Below are positions 1-11,584 of a DNA stretch of 64,000 nucleotides, one piece after another. The translations under genes were made by a program, and so were the position numbers. A model generated the notes under the pieces. The model saw only the letters and a program-made list of their open reading frames with translations. It was not told where the DNA came from and made no database searches. The stretch covers positions 1 through 64,000 of the forward strand of contig NJFT01000151.1 in assembly GCA_002221725.1 (NCBI GenBank). The letters are read 5' to 3'. The stretch comes from Scedosporium boydii. Taxonomy: Eukaryota; Ascomycota; Sordariomycetes; Microascales; Microascaceae. The stretch's first letter is position 1, and the number at the start of each line of letters is the position of its first letter.

Positions 1-599
1 TTTTTTTTCCCTCTATCTCGGGCAAACAACAAAAGTACTAGGGGACCGGGCGCGGGAGTTCGTAGATCTCGGTTTTGAAACGGATGCACTGCCCATCGCC
101 CGGCTTTCACCACACAGGACTCGCCGCACTTGGGGTACAGCCACGATGCCGGAGAAAGATGCGATTGGCCGCCTCCCCTGTGAGTCCCGAGCTTCAGCTC
201 CATCGTTCGTTGAGCTATGATTTGTAAACTACGTTTCAAGTGCCCGGTGTAGCTATTTTCGACGTCTGAGCTTCGGAGCAAGAGCTACACACGAAAATGA
301 GAGACGAGCGTCGAGATCGCGAAGCGCGGTCTTGCTCTCATGTTCTGGGCAGCCTGTGGGAAGAGCAACGATGTATAAAAAGTCAAGCTTCTCCTCTCGG
401 TTCTGGCTTCCTTTCCCTTCCTCATCACGCTCTCCAGAACATCAAGCACAGGCTTTTTCCTTCTCCAACTTTCCTTCGTCTTTTTTTACCTTTTTCACTT
501 TCGCTTCTCAACACTAAAGCCCAGGCGGCTCTTTCAGTCTAATTTACTCTGCTTCTCGGCCAAATTTTTTCTTGCCATTTCCCCCCTCAAACGTTCAAC
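1..599. other. upstream region of the Egh16-like gene
   Basis: No coding region was recognised. The last 200 bases are pyrimidine-rich (CT tracts at about 405-590), as is common just upstream of strongly expressed fungal genes, and a TATA box lies at 374. The overlapping open frames at 297-542 have shadow-like composition and no homology that I recognise. The first bases may belong to a neighbour outside the window. Confidence 0.5.
374..380 (+). promoter_or_regulatory. TATA box of the Egh16-like gene
   Basis: TATAAAA lies 220 nt upstream of the ATG at 600. It is followed by a long CT-rich leader. The placement fits a core promoter with a 5' UTR of roughly 150-190 nt. This is inferred from motif and position only. 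Confidence 0.5.
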
Positions 600-1651
600 A
601 TGCACTACTCACTCCCTATCGTTGCTGCCCTGGCCAGCATTGCCTCGGCCCACGGCGTCGTGACCTCCATCCAGGGCGCCAACGGCGTCTCCATGCCTGG
701 CCTCTCCATCGCTGATGGTACCCCTCGTGACTGCAGCACCAACGGCTGCGGTTCCCAAGCCGACACCTCCATCATTCGAGACCGCGAGATTAACTCTGGC
801 GAATGCGGCCCCCTCGGTCGTACCCAGGGCAACGGCCCCGTCTCGGCCGAGACCATGATTCGCAACTTTATGGGCGAGGGCACCGCCCCAAGGAACGACG
901 GCGCCAGCGAGTCCGTCGGCGTCGAGGATGACATCCCTAACAACATCAACCAGAGGAAGAGGCACCAGAGGCGCCAACTCGGTGGCGTTCTCGGCGGTCT
1001 TGTTGGCGACTTGACTGGCACCGGCAAGGACAGCAAGGGCGGCGCTCTCGGTGGTCTTCTTGGCGGCTTGACTGGCGGCGGCAATGGCGCTACTGGAATC
1101 GGCGGCCTCCTTGGTGGAGGTGGTGATAAAAGCAACGGCCCTCCCGAGTCGAGCGTTGCTGCCAGCGCTGGAGTTGGCGCTACTGAGGGTCTTCCTACTT
1201 GTGACGACGATGGTACCATCACGATGACTTACCGCCAGGTCTGTTAACTCCAACTTTACCCGCCTTAAGGGTCTCAAAAACACTAACAGTCAAGCAGATC
1301 AACCAGGACGGTGCTGGTCCTCTCAGGGCCTCAGTCGACGGCACCTCCGGTGGCACCGATGCCAACGCATTCCAGACCGCCGAGGTCACCCAGGATGTCC
1401 CGGGCCTCGGCATCCAGGGTCTCTCCCTCGCCACCAACACCGACTTCCCTCTCAAGGTCCGCATGCCCGAGGGCATGACCTGTGACGCCACTGTCGCCGG
1501 TGTCGAGAACGTCTGCGTCGTTCGTGTCCGCAACGGTGCTGCCGCTGGTCCCTTTGGTGGATCTGCTGCCTTCACCCAGTCCCCTGCCGCGAGGAAGCGA
1601 GCTATTGCTTTCAGGCTCAAGAAGCGGATGGAATTCAATAACCGCTCTTAG
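600..1651 (+). CDS. Egh16-like (gEgh16/MAS3 family) secreted protein
   Basis: Two exons, 600-1238 and 1298-1651, joined in phase 0 across a 59-nt intron (GTCTGT...CAG), give 330 aa. Residues 1-17 form a signal peptide ending ASA-HG. The core matches the Egh16/MAS3 family of fungal secreted proteins: GVVTSIQGANG near residue 20, a TPRDCSTNGC block, YRQ-INQDGAGPL across the splice junction, and GPFGGSAAFTQS near the C-terminus. Family members were found as genes expressed in appressoria of cereal powdery mildew and rice blast, and some affect host penetration. No enzymatic activity is established. Between the conserved halves lies a Gly-rich insert (about 127-176, GGLLGG-type repeats) preceded by a dibasic cluster RKRHQRR (119-125) that could be a Kex2-type processing site. 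Six cysteines remain after the signal peptide. The family call is strong; a role in virulence is inference. Confidence 0.9.
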
Positions 1652-2794
1652 GTGGGATAACTCGATATTGCTGGAAATTGCGGTTTATCCAAGGAACAAA
1701 ATTGTGAAATAGGGAAGCTGGTGTTATATTGTCGATAAAGAGGTTGAGGATCTCGCCGGAGTAGTTCATTTGTCTTGGGAAAATGGCCGCGACAGTTGCA
1801 GTTGTATAATAGCTTTGAATTTTATTCTATTTTCCATCTGGTCATCATTGTCGCTTTGCCTCGATCTTTTCGCGACGATGCGGCTTGTTCACTCTTTCGA
1901 ACGATCCGCTGTTGAGGTAGGAGTTCCGTCCTGGTCGAGCCTTCCTTGATTCCTCTCGCCTGCTAAGGGACATCGTCTGCAGCTCCTCGACCCCAGGGCA
2001 AGATACTCGGACTTGACAGTAGACCTCAATAAGCGCCCCCTTGTTCCTCTAAGGCCCACCCATTCCCGTGGAAAACAAAATCTGACTGAAAGTCACGTAT
2101 CAGAAGCTATTCATACCTCTAAATGGGCTTGCGGATTCTGCATCACAATTGATACCCTCTGCCTGAGCTGAATCAATCCGTTTGTGTTTCCCCTCGAGGA
2201 CGGGCACGCGACCAAACGAGGATGCCCAGGTTCGCGACAAAAGCGGGGAGAAAAGATGCCTGCGTAGTTAGAGTCAATGTGGTCTCGAGGACATGCTGGG
2301 GTCGAACTTGAGGAAACGAAGGGGATTTGATGGAAGAAAAAAGTGACAATGGAGGAAATCCAGGCCGAGGTGGGCCTCGGCTTGATAGGGAGTCAAATGA
2401 TTTGTCTCGAGTAATAATATCTCCCCGTCCTTTCTGTCCAGAATCCCTGCTCCGTCAGATTGTTGGTGTCCTAAGACTAAGTCGTACCGCAGCGTCTCTA
2501 ATGATTTCAAACTTGTAACTTATTGCTATTGGGGAGCTATCGCCAGACCTTGTCCGTCTCTTGGAATTAGTGCAGATTATGAGTTGTGGTTATGAACAAG
2601 GTTGTCTAGAAATACAAGGCCAAGAATCGGGAAGAATTCAGGCGGAGGGGGCGGAAAAGAAAAGGAAAGACATGCGGAAAAAAACCAAGCCAAACACGGC
2701 AAAACAGAAAACCAGAAGACCTAAACCGAACCAAAAGCAACAAATGCAAATCCCTGATCTAAAAGACACCCTTTATCCATGAAAAGACGAAAAT
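1652..2794. other. intergenic gap between convergent genes
   Basis: This gap lies between the 3' ends of the Egh16-like gene and the RCC1 gene. Short frames here (for example 2274-2510 minus) have no recognisable motif or splice partners. The A-rich stretch at 2640-2750 probably lies in 3' untranslated or spacer sequence. I see nothing else. Confidence 0.5.
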
Positions 2795-4816
2795 TCAAGC
2801 ATCAACCGGCGCCGCAACAATGCTGAACTGACCGCCGGCACCACTCCACGTCAACTTCTTCCCCTTCACGCGCTCCTTGGGAATCTGCTGGAACGTGTCG
2901 ATGTCATCGTACGAGCCAAGGCCGAGCTGGCCTTGGGTCCCGAACCCAGTACTGTAGGCGACACCCTCGGAGTTGACGACGACGGTGTGCTCCGTACCGC
3001 AGCCGACGTGGACGGCGGAGCCAACCTCTGGGACCTCGGTGGGTCGGAGGCAGATACGGGGCTTCTCGCGATCATCGAGACGGACGAGCTGGGGGTCCCT
3101 GATCTGGGCATCGGTGAACTTGATGCCGAGCTGGCCACCGTCGATACGGCCCCAGATATAGCACTTGCCGTCCTTGGTAACGGCGGCAGAATGATGGGCA
3201 CCGCCGTCCAGGGAGGTGACGTTCTTGCCCGAAAGGGAAGCGACCTTCATCGGAGTGGAAACAGCGCCGTTGTCCTTTCCAGCCGTCTTCGCATAACCGG
3301 TCTGGCCAAAGCTGTTCAAACCCCACTGCAATGGCTCGGGTTAGTACATGCCTATGGAGGAGAAATGGGAAATGGGGAAGAGGAACGAATGCAAACGTAC
3401 CGACCAGACGTTATCGTGGGTATCGACGACGAAGCTATGGAAGTGGCCAGACGAGATGTACTTGGCCTTGCCCTCTAGCGTGTGAATGGGCTGGGGCATG
3501 AAGGCCCTGGTGCGCTGTCGTCGGGAGGCGACGCGACGGCCGAGCTGACTCTGCTCACCAACGCCCCACGCGTAGGCAGTGCCGTGGCTATCAAGGGCGA
3601 GAGCGTGATTCGCTCCACAGGTAATCTGGACAACATCCGTGAGGCCAGGGATAAGGATTGGTGTTGGCTGCACTTTAATCTCGTTGCCTTCTTCGTCGAA
3701 TCCGAACATTTTATCGCCCTTGCTGTCCTATTACACGAATTTCGTGTCAGAATTAAGTTGACGAGAAGCTTAGGGAACAGTCAAATTTTCAACTCACGGT
3801 AAAAGTGCCCCAGCCATAAACGCGGCCGTCCTCGGTGAGAGCTAAACTGCAACTATCACCAGCGGCGACCTGGGTGAAGACAGTACCCTTGGGGAACACG
3901 TTCGAAGGGATGGCGGTGGGGGTGGACTCCTTGGGATTCAAATCTCCCGTCTCGGAATCATCGTCCGAATCTTCATCCGCATCGCGCAAACCACCTTCCC
4001 AGTTGGTGTCGCGGCCGAGAGCACCGTTATCATTGACACCCCAGGTGACAATCTTGTTATCCTTAGTCAAGGCAATTGTGTGCATACCTCCGCAGAAAAT
4101 ATCAACAACGTGAAAGCTTTTCGCGTCGCCCGTGTTGAGGGCAGGGATGAGACGCGGTCGGGTCGCCTCAGTCTTGACAGGGCCGAGACCAAGCTCGCCA
4201 TTCTCGCCAGTTCCGAACACGAAAATATCGAGCACCCGAGCAGGCGCCTTGTTCAGAGGACCAGCTGGCACAACAGCCTCCTCAGCCTCGTGCTTGACGG
4301 CCTTGACGACCTTGGCGGCACGGGCTCGCTTCGTAGGACGGCCAGTGGGGACGAGATTCTCTTTATCTTCTTCCTCCTCGGGGGAGGCTGCCTTTCGCTT
4401 CTTCGACGCGGCGTGCTTCTCGGGGGCGGGCTTTGCCTTAGGGGGTGCTATCGAGCATGACGCGTCAGCAAATGATCAGACCGAAATGGGGCTGCGACCT
4501 AAGAATCAATTGACTTACCAACAGGTTTGGCTTTCGCGGCGGTAGCTGTCTTGGTTGGCTTAGCCGCCTTAGCTACCTTGGACGTGGTGGTCTTGGTGAT
4601 CTTGGAGGACGCCGCCTTCGTGGTTGTGGATTTGGTGATGGCGGCCTTCGACGTCGCCGTCTTTGTAGCAGCGGCCTTGGTAGGGGGCTTCGCCGTAGCT
4701 TTGGTAGTAGATTTGGTAGTAGAGGCTTTGGCCTTCGTGGTGGTAACAGACGCTTTAGTCGTAGATTTCTTGCCAGAGGCCTGGGTGGCCTTGGCGGCAG
4801 GTTTCTTTGGAGGCAT
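2795..4816 (-). CDS. RCC1-family Ran guanine nucleotide exchange factor (Pim1-like)
   Basis: Four exons (4519-4816, 3798-4447, 3401-3727, 2795-3325) join in phases 1, 0 and 0 to give 601 aa. Intron borders are GTAAGT/TAG, GTGAGT/TAG and GTACGT/CAG. From about residue 150 the protein shows RCC1 beta-propeller blades: FGTGENGELGLG, TWGVNDNGALGRD, AWGVGEQSQLGRR and the junction-spanning WGLNSFGQTGY. RCC1 sits on chromatin and loads Ran with GTP, which drives nucleocytoplasmic transport and spindle assembly. The first 100 residues are almost wholly Lys, Thr, Ala and Ser, like a histone H1 tail, followed by a further basic stretch with KKRKA, fitting a chromatin-binding and nuclear-import tail. 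The gene is single-stranded from its own 5' region at 4.8 kb and convergent with the Egh16-like gene. The identification is firm. Confidence 0.93.
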
Positions 4817-6367
4817 TTTGGGTCAAGAGACGCGACGAGGGTAGTTTCTGGTGCCTAGATCGTCGGTTCTTTGGATAGAGAAGGCACAGCGGAAGATGGA
4901 ATGAGGGTTTGAGATGAATCGAGAATGGTGTAGTTTGTGTGTGTGGTGGGTGTGTTGTGTGCGAGGAAAAGATTTCAAGCTCGAGGAAAGCTGTGCTCTT
5001 CCTGTCGTGTCGGGTCCGCTGTTTTTTTTCTCCCCTACTGAAAGGAGAGAAGTACTGATGCAGAAAAGATACTAGCTTTTTGCGTCTGACGCGCTGGTGC
5101 CCAATCAGCTCACTTTGTGCGCTTCGTGGTCACTCACGTTTTTGGGTTTAGTGGCATGACAATTGCGCTGGAGTGGTGCCGAGGCCAGTCTGCCAAGGGA
5201 GGATATGCCTCAGGGTAGGTTGTATTGGTAATTCTTTTCAATTTTGCCAATCGAGGTGACTTTGAATTGGTCTCAGGGTTCAATCGAGTCTTTTATTGAT
5301 GGATCAATTGATGTTAAGATCCGAAGAGATCCCAATCGATACGATGCTGCAGGGGAGGAGGGCCTGCCAGGTGCTGCTGCCAGGTGGTCCTGCCAGGCGC
5401 CCCTGAGATGTTTTGCCCAACCCTGACCATGACCTCACTTGCCCAGGGAGGGGAGGACCACCCAGGGGGCACCAGTGGACTCAAGGTACCTCAGCTGAGA
5501 AGAAGCTTGTGCCCCAACCGGAATCCCGCGCGTGGGTTTTTGGGGACAAACCTTCAGACGCGTCGCGCATGGCGTCGATCAAAGCTTGACTCGATAACAC
5601 CACGAAGTGAGTTAGACTGTCAGCGCTTCAGACATGGGATTGAGTTTTGGCATCTGAAATCACGACTCTGAGGTATTATTTCACGGTCGCATTACGCCAT
5701 CCACGTTCGTAATTCTGTCTTCTTTTTCTCATAATTTTTCATTTCATTTTTTAATAGCACGCGATCGAAAGAACAGTCATGGAGAGCGGTTGACTCCTCG
5801 GCTTCGTGGCTTCGCTGGATTGAACTGTCGTGACTCGCTATTTCTCGATCCTGTGCTCATCCTAGACTCTGAGAAAAGGGCGCCTCGGTCTTTCGCCACA
5901 ACTCTCCCGGTTTTACGCCAGTGAATTTATTTACGTTCTTATTTTATTTTTATTTTATTTTCCTTCTCTTCTTCTTGCCTTTCCTTAATTTCTTTCTTTC
6001 TTTTTCTTCTTTTTTTTTTTCTTCGAGAAGGCGGAATCACGAAGACGAAATCCTTCACTCATCAAGTCACCAGAACAGGAACGTTTTGAGGCGTCTTGAC
6101 TTTTCATTCGGGTGAATTTTAGGGGGTTTCCTGAAGGATTTTGTGGTTATATACATTGAACGCGGTCAAGTGGTAATGTTCAAAAGAAGTCTTGACGAAG
6201 AGTACATTGCCGCATATCCCGGATATGCTTTTTTAGTCCATCAATCCACCCAGACCGTCAAGGTCCTGATTCGAAAGGGGCGCGTTGTCCTGTTCGGATA
6301 ATCCACGTTAGTCACCCTCCGTGACAGCCCCCGAAAATCCCTAGTGATGCACTCACATTCTCGAAAT
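4817..6367. other. gene-poor spacer with T/C-rich tract
   Basis: The first few hundred bases are the RCC1 promoter. At 5930-6030 there is a long T- and C-rich tract resembling a fungal pre-start pyrimidine tract for plus-strand transcription. The only downstream plus-strand start is a 41-codon frame at 6176-6301, too short and too poorly supported to call. No other gene is visible. Confidence 0.45.
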
Positions 6368-6772
6368 CTATGGCTGCGCGGGAGCTCCCTCGTCAGGGTT
6401 ATCAGGCTCGAGAGCCCCGTTGTCGCCGGGCTGGTCGGGAACGACGAGACCTTCGAAGCAGTCAATGTCGTTGAAAAGGTAAGGGCTGGAATCCATGACG
6501 GTCACGTTGTCTTCCACCGGAACGTCATAAAGCAAGCAGGTACCGTCGCCGAAAGCGAGACTCTGGCATCCCTCGGTGGACGCGCAGAGCTGGGCGCAGC
6601 CCTGGATGTCGGCTGTCACCTCCTCATCTTGACGGGCAATGAAAGCAGGATGGGTTCCCTTGTCGTAGCCGATGACCTCACAGCTAGACTCCTCTTGTTC
6701 CTGGTCCTGCTCCTGGGCAGTGGCGGCGGCAATGAACGCCACGAGCAACGTGAGCGCGGCGTAGGATCGCAT
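6368..6772 (-). CDS. small secreted cysteine-containing protein, PAN/apple-like
   Basis: A single exon encodes 134 aa. Residues 1-19 are a clear signal peptide ending ATA-Q. The mature part starts with an acidic Glu/Gln run (EQDQEQEE) and has six cysteines: C31, C59, C63, C69, C79 and C105. The spacing C-x3-C-x5-C, then SLAFGDGTCLLYD, resembles the PAN/apple fold, where the central cysteines flank an F-x-x-x-x-C-x-L-Y strand. The last 30 residues are acidic and Pro/Asp-rich, probably disordered. Secretion is well supported. The PAN relationship rests on cysteine spacing only, and target or function is unknown. A GTGAGT donor lies just after the stop, so a 3'-UTR intron or an alternative C-terminus is possible. 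Confidence 0.75.
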   Translation of the reverse strand: MRSYAALTLLVAFIAAATAQEQDQEQEESSCEVIGYDKGTHPAFIARQDEEVTADIQGCAQLCASTEGCQSLAFGDGTCLLYDVPVEDNVTVMDSSPYLFNDIDCFEGLVVPDQPGDNGALEPDNPDEGAPAQP

Positions 6773-8709
6773 GGTGGCAGAGTTTTTTGATTTGACCTTT
6801 CTCGAGTCTCAGATGTCCGGCGAGAGAAGAAAGAAAACGAATCGGGATTGAGGATTGTCGGGAACCTGGAAAGAGCACTCCAGAACACGGAGGGGGAATC
6901 TGGAATAGATATTTATTTATCTCGCCTCTCACCTCCGCTCCGAACCTCATCATCTCCGTTATTATAATATAGGCCGAAGAGCATTCGCTGGAGAAAGTTC
7001 CGTGCTTCCCTCGGGTAATAATGAAAACTGGCAACCTTGATGTCAATGAATCCGGAATCCATGACTCGCTCTGTTACCGGATAATCAATTCCACTTCCTG
7101 TTCTGATCGACACATATTTTAATATGGTTGAATGGGCGAATTACGCAGCAGGTGTTCTTTGCCAGGAACCACGGCTGTTAATCGCTAGGACGGAACCACA
7201 TTTCCTCTTGCTACTTTTACACTTCAGCGGGGGATCTAATTATTGGCCACTCACACATCAAATTCTATACATGCTCCCCATTCTGGAACGACGACAGCAA
7301 GCTTGTGCCGCAGACAGGAGGCGCCTTGCCCTGACTGCACCATCCCTAAGGGCTGGCACAAAAGGAAGAGCAAGATTGGCCCCCTTGACCTCATGCGGAA
7401 GTCACCATTGCATTTCTGTGGATCCTACCTTGGAGCAATTCTTGCTTTCGGCGTGCGGGGGTTTGGGAGCCAAGTTATTTCGCATAGAGTACTTCGTAGA
7501 TGACGAAGCTGGCGACCGGCGATCCCGCCACCAACATATATTTGACAACCCGGATATATAACCCATTATAAAGCGGCCCTTCTAACTCTTACAAGAGGCA
7601 AAGACGAAAACGGCTAGGTCGGGCGGCGAAAAGTATGAAAAGTATGTGCGCTTCCCTTCTGTCATCTTCCGTCCCGTATAACTTCCGGTATATTGCCAAG
7701 GTTAAGTAGATTAAGAACGCGGCCGAAGTTTCGAGATCGATGGAAAGGCACGCAAATCTCATTCCGCCACAATAGTCTGGCATCTCCCCCAAACGAAATC
7801 AAATGGGACGGGGATCGCCCGGCCGTCAGTAAGATTTTACCGAGATGAGAGCGGGAAAACCAGGTCGAGCCCCACGCTGCTGGATCTCTGACTCCTGTTG
7901 AAAATGAGAGAGAATACCATGTTAACATCTATTATAAGCGCCCCCTCGGGCAGGTTCTTAAGCTCGCTCTTGGGGCGCTATATTCCATTCGCTCGTCGGT
8001 CGAGGATCGACAGATGTGGGTCTTCTAGAACCTTGGTGACCACCGCAGAGCAAATTGAATCTGTATCAAACACGAATATGACAATCAAGAATCAAAGTGA
8101 CCTAGCTCGGTATTTTCTTTCCGACGCGGCAGTTCGAATGGAGCTAGGGTAAGGCTGCCTGATGTAGCTCAAGGAGACACCGCAGGCACATGTTCAAACT
8201 AAAGATATGTTCTCCAGATTTCACCTGAGAATATCACGTCTTGTTTCGGTCACTGTCATTAGACAGTGTGAAATGGGAGCTAATTCGTCAAGAAATGCGC
8301 AGCTTAAAGGGTAGGCAAGAGTCCATGGCCTATCAAAAATAAAAGGTCTCTCGGTTTGTTTTTATCGGGGATGCTCTTTAAATCAGCTAACATTGTCCGA
8401 GGCCTCGGTGCAGCGAGGCTCGTTCGGCAAGGATACTAGTAACCCACAGTGTCCAAGTCATCCTGGCGTATGAGACTATTAAGAAGAAAAATGAAGTAGT
8501 GTTGACGCATATAAAATACACCTACTTCTTTATTGTGTAGTTATGACGAAAGGCGCAACTTCCCGTAACGCCCCCCTAGATTCTCCTAAAATAAATAGAT
8601 TTAACTCCGTACGTGTTCTTTCGTCGTCGCGTCGTTCCAGCCATCATGGCATTTCTCATTGCCAAATCCAGCCAGCACTGTAGTCTTCATTACATTGAAT
8701 CTCGCAGCA
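6773..8709. other. gene-poor 1.9-kb region
   Basis: No coding region could be supported. Open frames such as 7124-7561 (+) and 7662-7928 (-) lack motifs, have fungal-atypical composition and no usable splice partners. A/T-rich blocks occur near 7540-7590 and 8330-8530. The last 200 bases before 8710 are the leader of the SDR gene. Confidence 0.45.
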
Positions 8710-9897
8710 ATGTCCGACAAAACTGCTTCTCAAGCTGGGGAGAAGGGGAAGTTTCAGCCCGTCTCGTATAAACAATCTCAAAGCCTTCCAGGGTATGTTG
8801 CGAAACGGAGTGATCCTCGGTTACTCATTTGGGCGGCTTGAATTGACGTCGTTCAATCTAGTCTTGAGGGGGAGATGAAGCCGACGAGTGAATCCACGGC
8901 GCTTGAGGGAAGTGGAGAGTTCCACGAATATGCAGCGGCTGGAAAGTTGAAGGACCGCAAGGCCATCATCACAGGCGGAGAGTGAGTAGCATTCTCTATT
9001 GATTAATATGTGGAATGGAATTTCGTGCCTAGTCTGCAACTAACCTAACTGCTTCCATCCGTCTTCCAGCTCCGGAATTGGTCGTGCAGTTGCCATCCTT
9101 TTCGCTCGTGAAGGTGCCGACATCAGCATCGTATATCTCCCAGAAGAGCAACCTGATGCTGGAGATACGAAGAAAATGGTGGAGAAAGAGGGGCGACAGT
9201 GCCTGCTGATACCGGGGGATCTTATGAACAACAGAAATTGCCAGAATGCTGTATCGAAGCACGTCGAAAAGTGGGTGTTATATCTGATCCTCATGGAGAT
9301 GAAAGTCGAAGCTGATGTCCCTCTTACGAATGCAGATATGGTGAGGTTAACATTCTGGTGAACAATGCCGCGAAGCAGATCAAGTGTCCAGACTTCGCGG
9401 ATATTGACCTCGAAAACGTGGAGAGCACGTTCCGAAGCAATGTCCTCCAAATGTTCGCCATGACCAAGTATTCCATTCCACATATGCCCAGGGGCTCAGC
9501 GTAAGTCTCCGAGCTACCATCGTATTGACTCCACTCATCGTACTAACGATTACGAATTAGTATCATCAACACTACTTCAACAGTAGCTTTCCGGGGCACA
9601 TCCTCCATGGTCGACTACTCCGCCACCAAAGGCGCTATCGTCTCTTTCACTAGGGCACTGGCCCAAAACCTCCTTCCCAAAGGCATCCGCGTCAACGCCG
9701 TGGCTCCAGGGCCAGTCCATACGCCACTTCAGCCTGCATCCCGGTCGGCCGAGGAGATGGAAATCTTTGGTTCGAAGTCCAAGCTCGGCAGAGTTGGCCA
9801 GCCGAGTGAGATCGCGCCGAGCTTTGTGTTTCTGGCATCCAGGGATTCAGAGCTGTATTACGGCCAGGTCCTTAAAGCCTTCCCTATCGGGGATTGA
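8710..9897 (+). CDS. SDR-family NAD(P)-dependent oxidoreductase
   Basis: Five exons (8710-8792, 8862-8981, 9070-9270, 9336-9500, 9561-9897), each joining in phase 2, give 301 aa. The protein is a classical short-chain dehydrogenase: cofactor motif TGGDSGIGRA at about 64-73, NNAA at 144-147, and the catalytic Ser196/Tyr209/Lys213 set in YSATKG, followed by VNAVAPGPVHTPL. An N-terminal extension of about 55 residues before the Rossmann fold and the C-terminal YGQVLKAFPIGD are typical of the fungal and bacterial subfamily related to glucose 1-dehydrogenases and general-stress oxidoreductases. The substrate cannot be read from sequence. All introns are 60-90 nt with GTATGT, GTGAGT, GTGGGT or GTAAGT donors. 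The gene is intact. The subfamily call is confident, the reaction only general. Confidence 0.9.
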
Positions 9898-10409
9898 ATC
9901 ATTGGATTTGGGTATATTTTGTCATACAGATTAGGTGCCGGTAAGAAGGTATAATGCATACTGCCTGAAATTCAGATATTTAGTGAAAAAGTATTGCGAT
10001 CTGGGGCGTCTGGATGTAACAAGATTGACTGTTATTCCTGTTTGTATAAATGACTCTTTTACTAAGGACAAGACTATGATTCACGAAGGAGACAAAGGTA
10101 GGGGCAAGTTACTCCAGTATGTGTCGGCGGGCCGGGGCCGGTTGCCCAAGTCAGCATCATCCGTTCGTTTCTTCCCAGGAAATTCCTTTCCTGCTCAACA
10201 ACGTTTGTTCCCACAGTATGTGCACTCGTTGCCTAGCGACTTGGACCAAAACCTAATATTGAGGAACTCCAGTGTTTATTTTCACCAACTTTACTCTTCC
10301 CCCCGTTAGAGTACCAATATCTCAACCGACTTCTCTCCTAACCTTCTGATCCATCCAAAGTCCTTATAGCAGTCATATCACATATGTGCGGAGACAAATT
10401 CTCTTCAGG
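9898..10409. other. intergenic spacer
   Basis: This spacer lies between the SDR stop and the next start. A C/T-rich stretch at about 10270-10350 probably belongs to the promoter and leader of the downstream orphan gene. Nothing else was recognised. Confidence 0.5.
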
Positions 10410-11584
10410 ATGGAATCAAAGCAAAGTAACAGGGCCCAGACGGCAATGCACGGCCTTCTTAGAACCATCTGGAGTCAAGAGGACTCGAGTGCCTTCTTGT
10501 CAGCGAACGACGCGACGAAACTAGCAGAATCGATCCTCCCACTCACATTTCTCACCAACCATCCAACGAGCGTCATTTCTCGAGTGCAGCACAAGGCGAT
10601 CGAGGCTCTTCTCGACGCCTATCCTTTGAATGGTCATTGGGACCCTCGAACACCGCTGCCTCCCGACGTCGACTCCCCAGCAGCGCAGTTTGTCCAGACG
10701 CATCATTTCGTGGCTCACTCTTTGGCAGTACGATGCCCAGAAGACCCCACACGTACTCTTTGGACTCAAGTTTACCCAATAATAGCACTACCCTTGCTGT
10801 ACGTCCTCCCTTAACTCGGGGGCCTTCCTTACTTACAACAGTGTTCCTCGGCTATCCTAATCAGTTCACTCTTGCTAATGATATTCATTTGAACCAGGCT
10901 TGACATTAACTCTCCGTACGGTAGAATATTCCGCGCGGGTCAGCCTGGTCCCCCAGGAAAATTTGGTTGGATAGGGCTGGCCCTGATGCGCGGCAACGCT
11001 TGTCTCGGGGGCCTTATAGCAACCGATGCAAGCGACGCTATTCCCAACATTATTTACGCCCAGGGCAAGTTTCTCATTTACCATAGTGAGCTGGCTGTGC
11101 TACCCATACTTATGGCGTTCCAAATTCACGACGGAGCCTGTCGTGGGCCCTCCGCCCTCCGCCCTCTTGTGGTATGTGCACCCCTCAGATGGGTCTAGGC
11201 GTGGACTAACGCAAGCCGACTTTCTCGCAACTTTACTAGGCTCTCGTTGTCAACTTAACTTCGACACATGCCCGTGTGGTGGAAGGCATAATCGAAGATC
11301 CCTCCAACCCCTCCTTGGCCGTGATTCTCCGGGACAATATAGACCTCGGCACTACGGATGATGACCATGTCGGTAGGCAACGAGACACGCGACAAAAGAA
11401 CTGGTGTGATGTATTGGCATGGACACTTTTCACGAGCCCGAGGTTCTGGACATCGACCCTTGCTGCATCTGAGAAGGAGGGTTCGAATACAGTAAGCGCG
11501 GACGACCAGCAGCTTCAGAATGCGGGTGATGATGCTGCTTTAGCTTCTTCTCCCCCGACATCGGAGGTTGACTCTAGATCATGA
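10410..11584 (+). CDS. orphan hypothetical protein (335 aa)
   Basis: Three exons are proposed: 10410-10798, 10898-11171 and 11240-11584. They join in phases 2 and 0 across introns with GTACGT/CAG and GTATGT/TAG borders, giving 335 aa. I do not recognise a family. The N-terminal half looks helical (residues 1-130); the middle contains Gly/Pro-rich stretches (RAGQPGPPGKFGW) and a moderately hydrophobic segment around ELAVLPILMAF; the C-terminus is acidic and Ser-rich, probably disordered. No signal peptide is evident. Three open exons in a consistent frame with plausible splice sites argue for a real gene, but the terminal exons could be drawn differently. It sits between the SDR gene and the CFEM gene with no sign of co-regulation. 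Confidence 0.55.

Noticed and set aside
605..1283. Long minus-strand frames opposite the Egh16-like gene
   Set aside because: They are antisense shadows of a GC-rich coding exon and have no independent features.
2933..4545. Plus-strand frames of 90-180 codons opposite RCC1
   Set aside because: Shadow frames; the minus strand has a complete RCC1 gene with consistent introns.
6176..6301. 41-codon plus-strand frame after a T-rich tract (starts MFKRSLDEEY)
   Set aside because: Composition looks protein-like, but it is very short, has no signal peptide and overlaps the probable 3' UTR of the PAN-like gene.
7124..7561. 145-codon plus-strand frame
   Set aside because: No domain, poor context, rare-residue composition and no splice partners.
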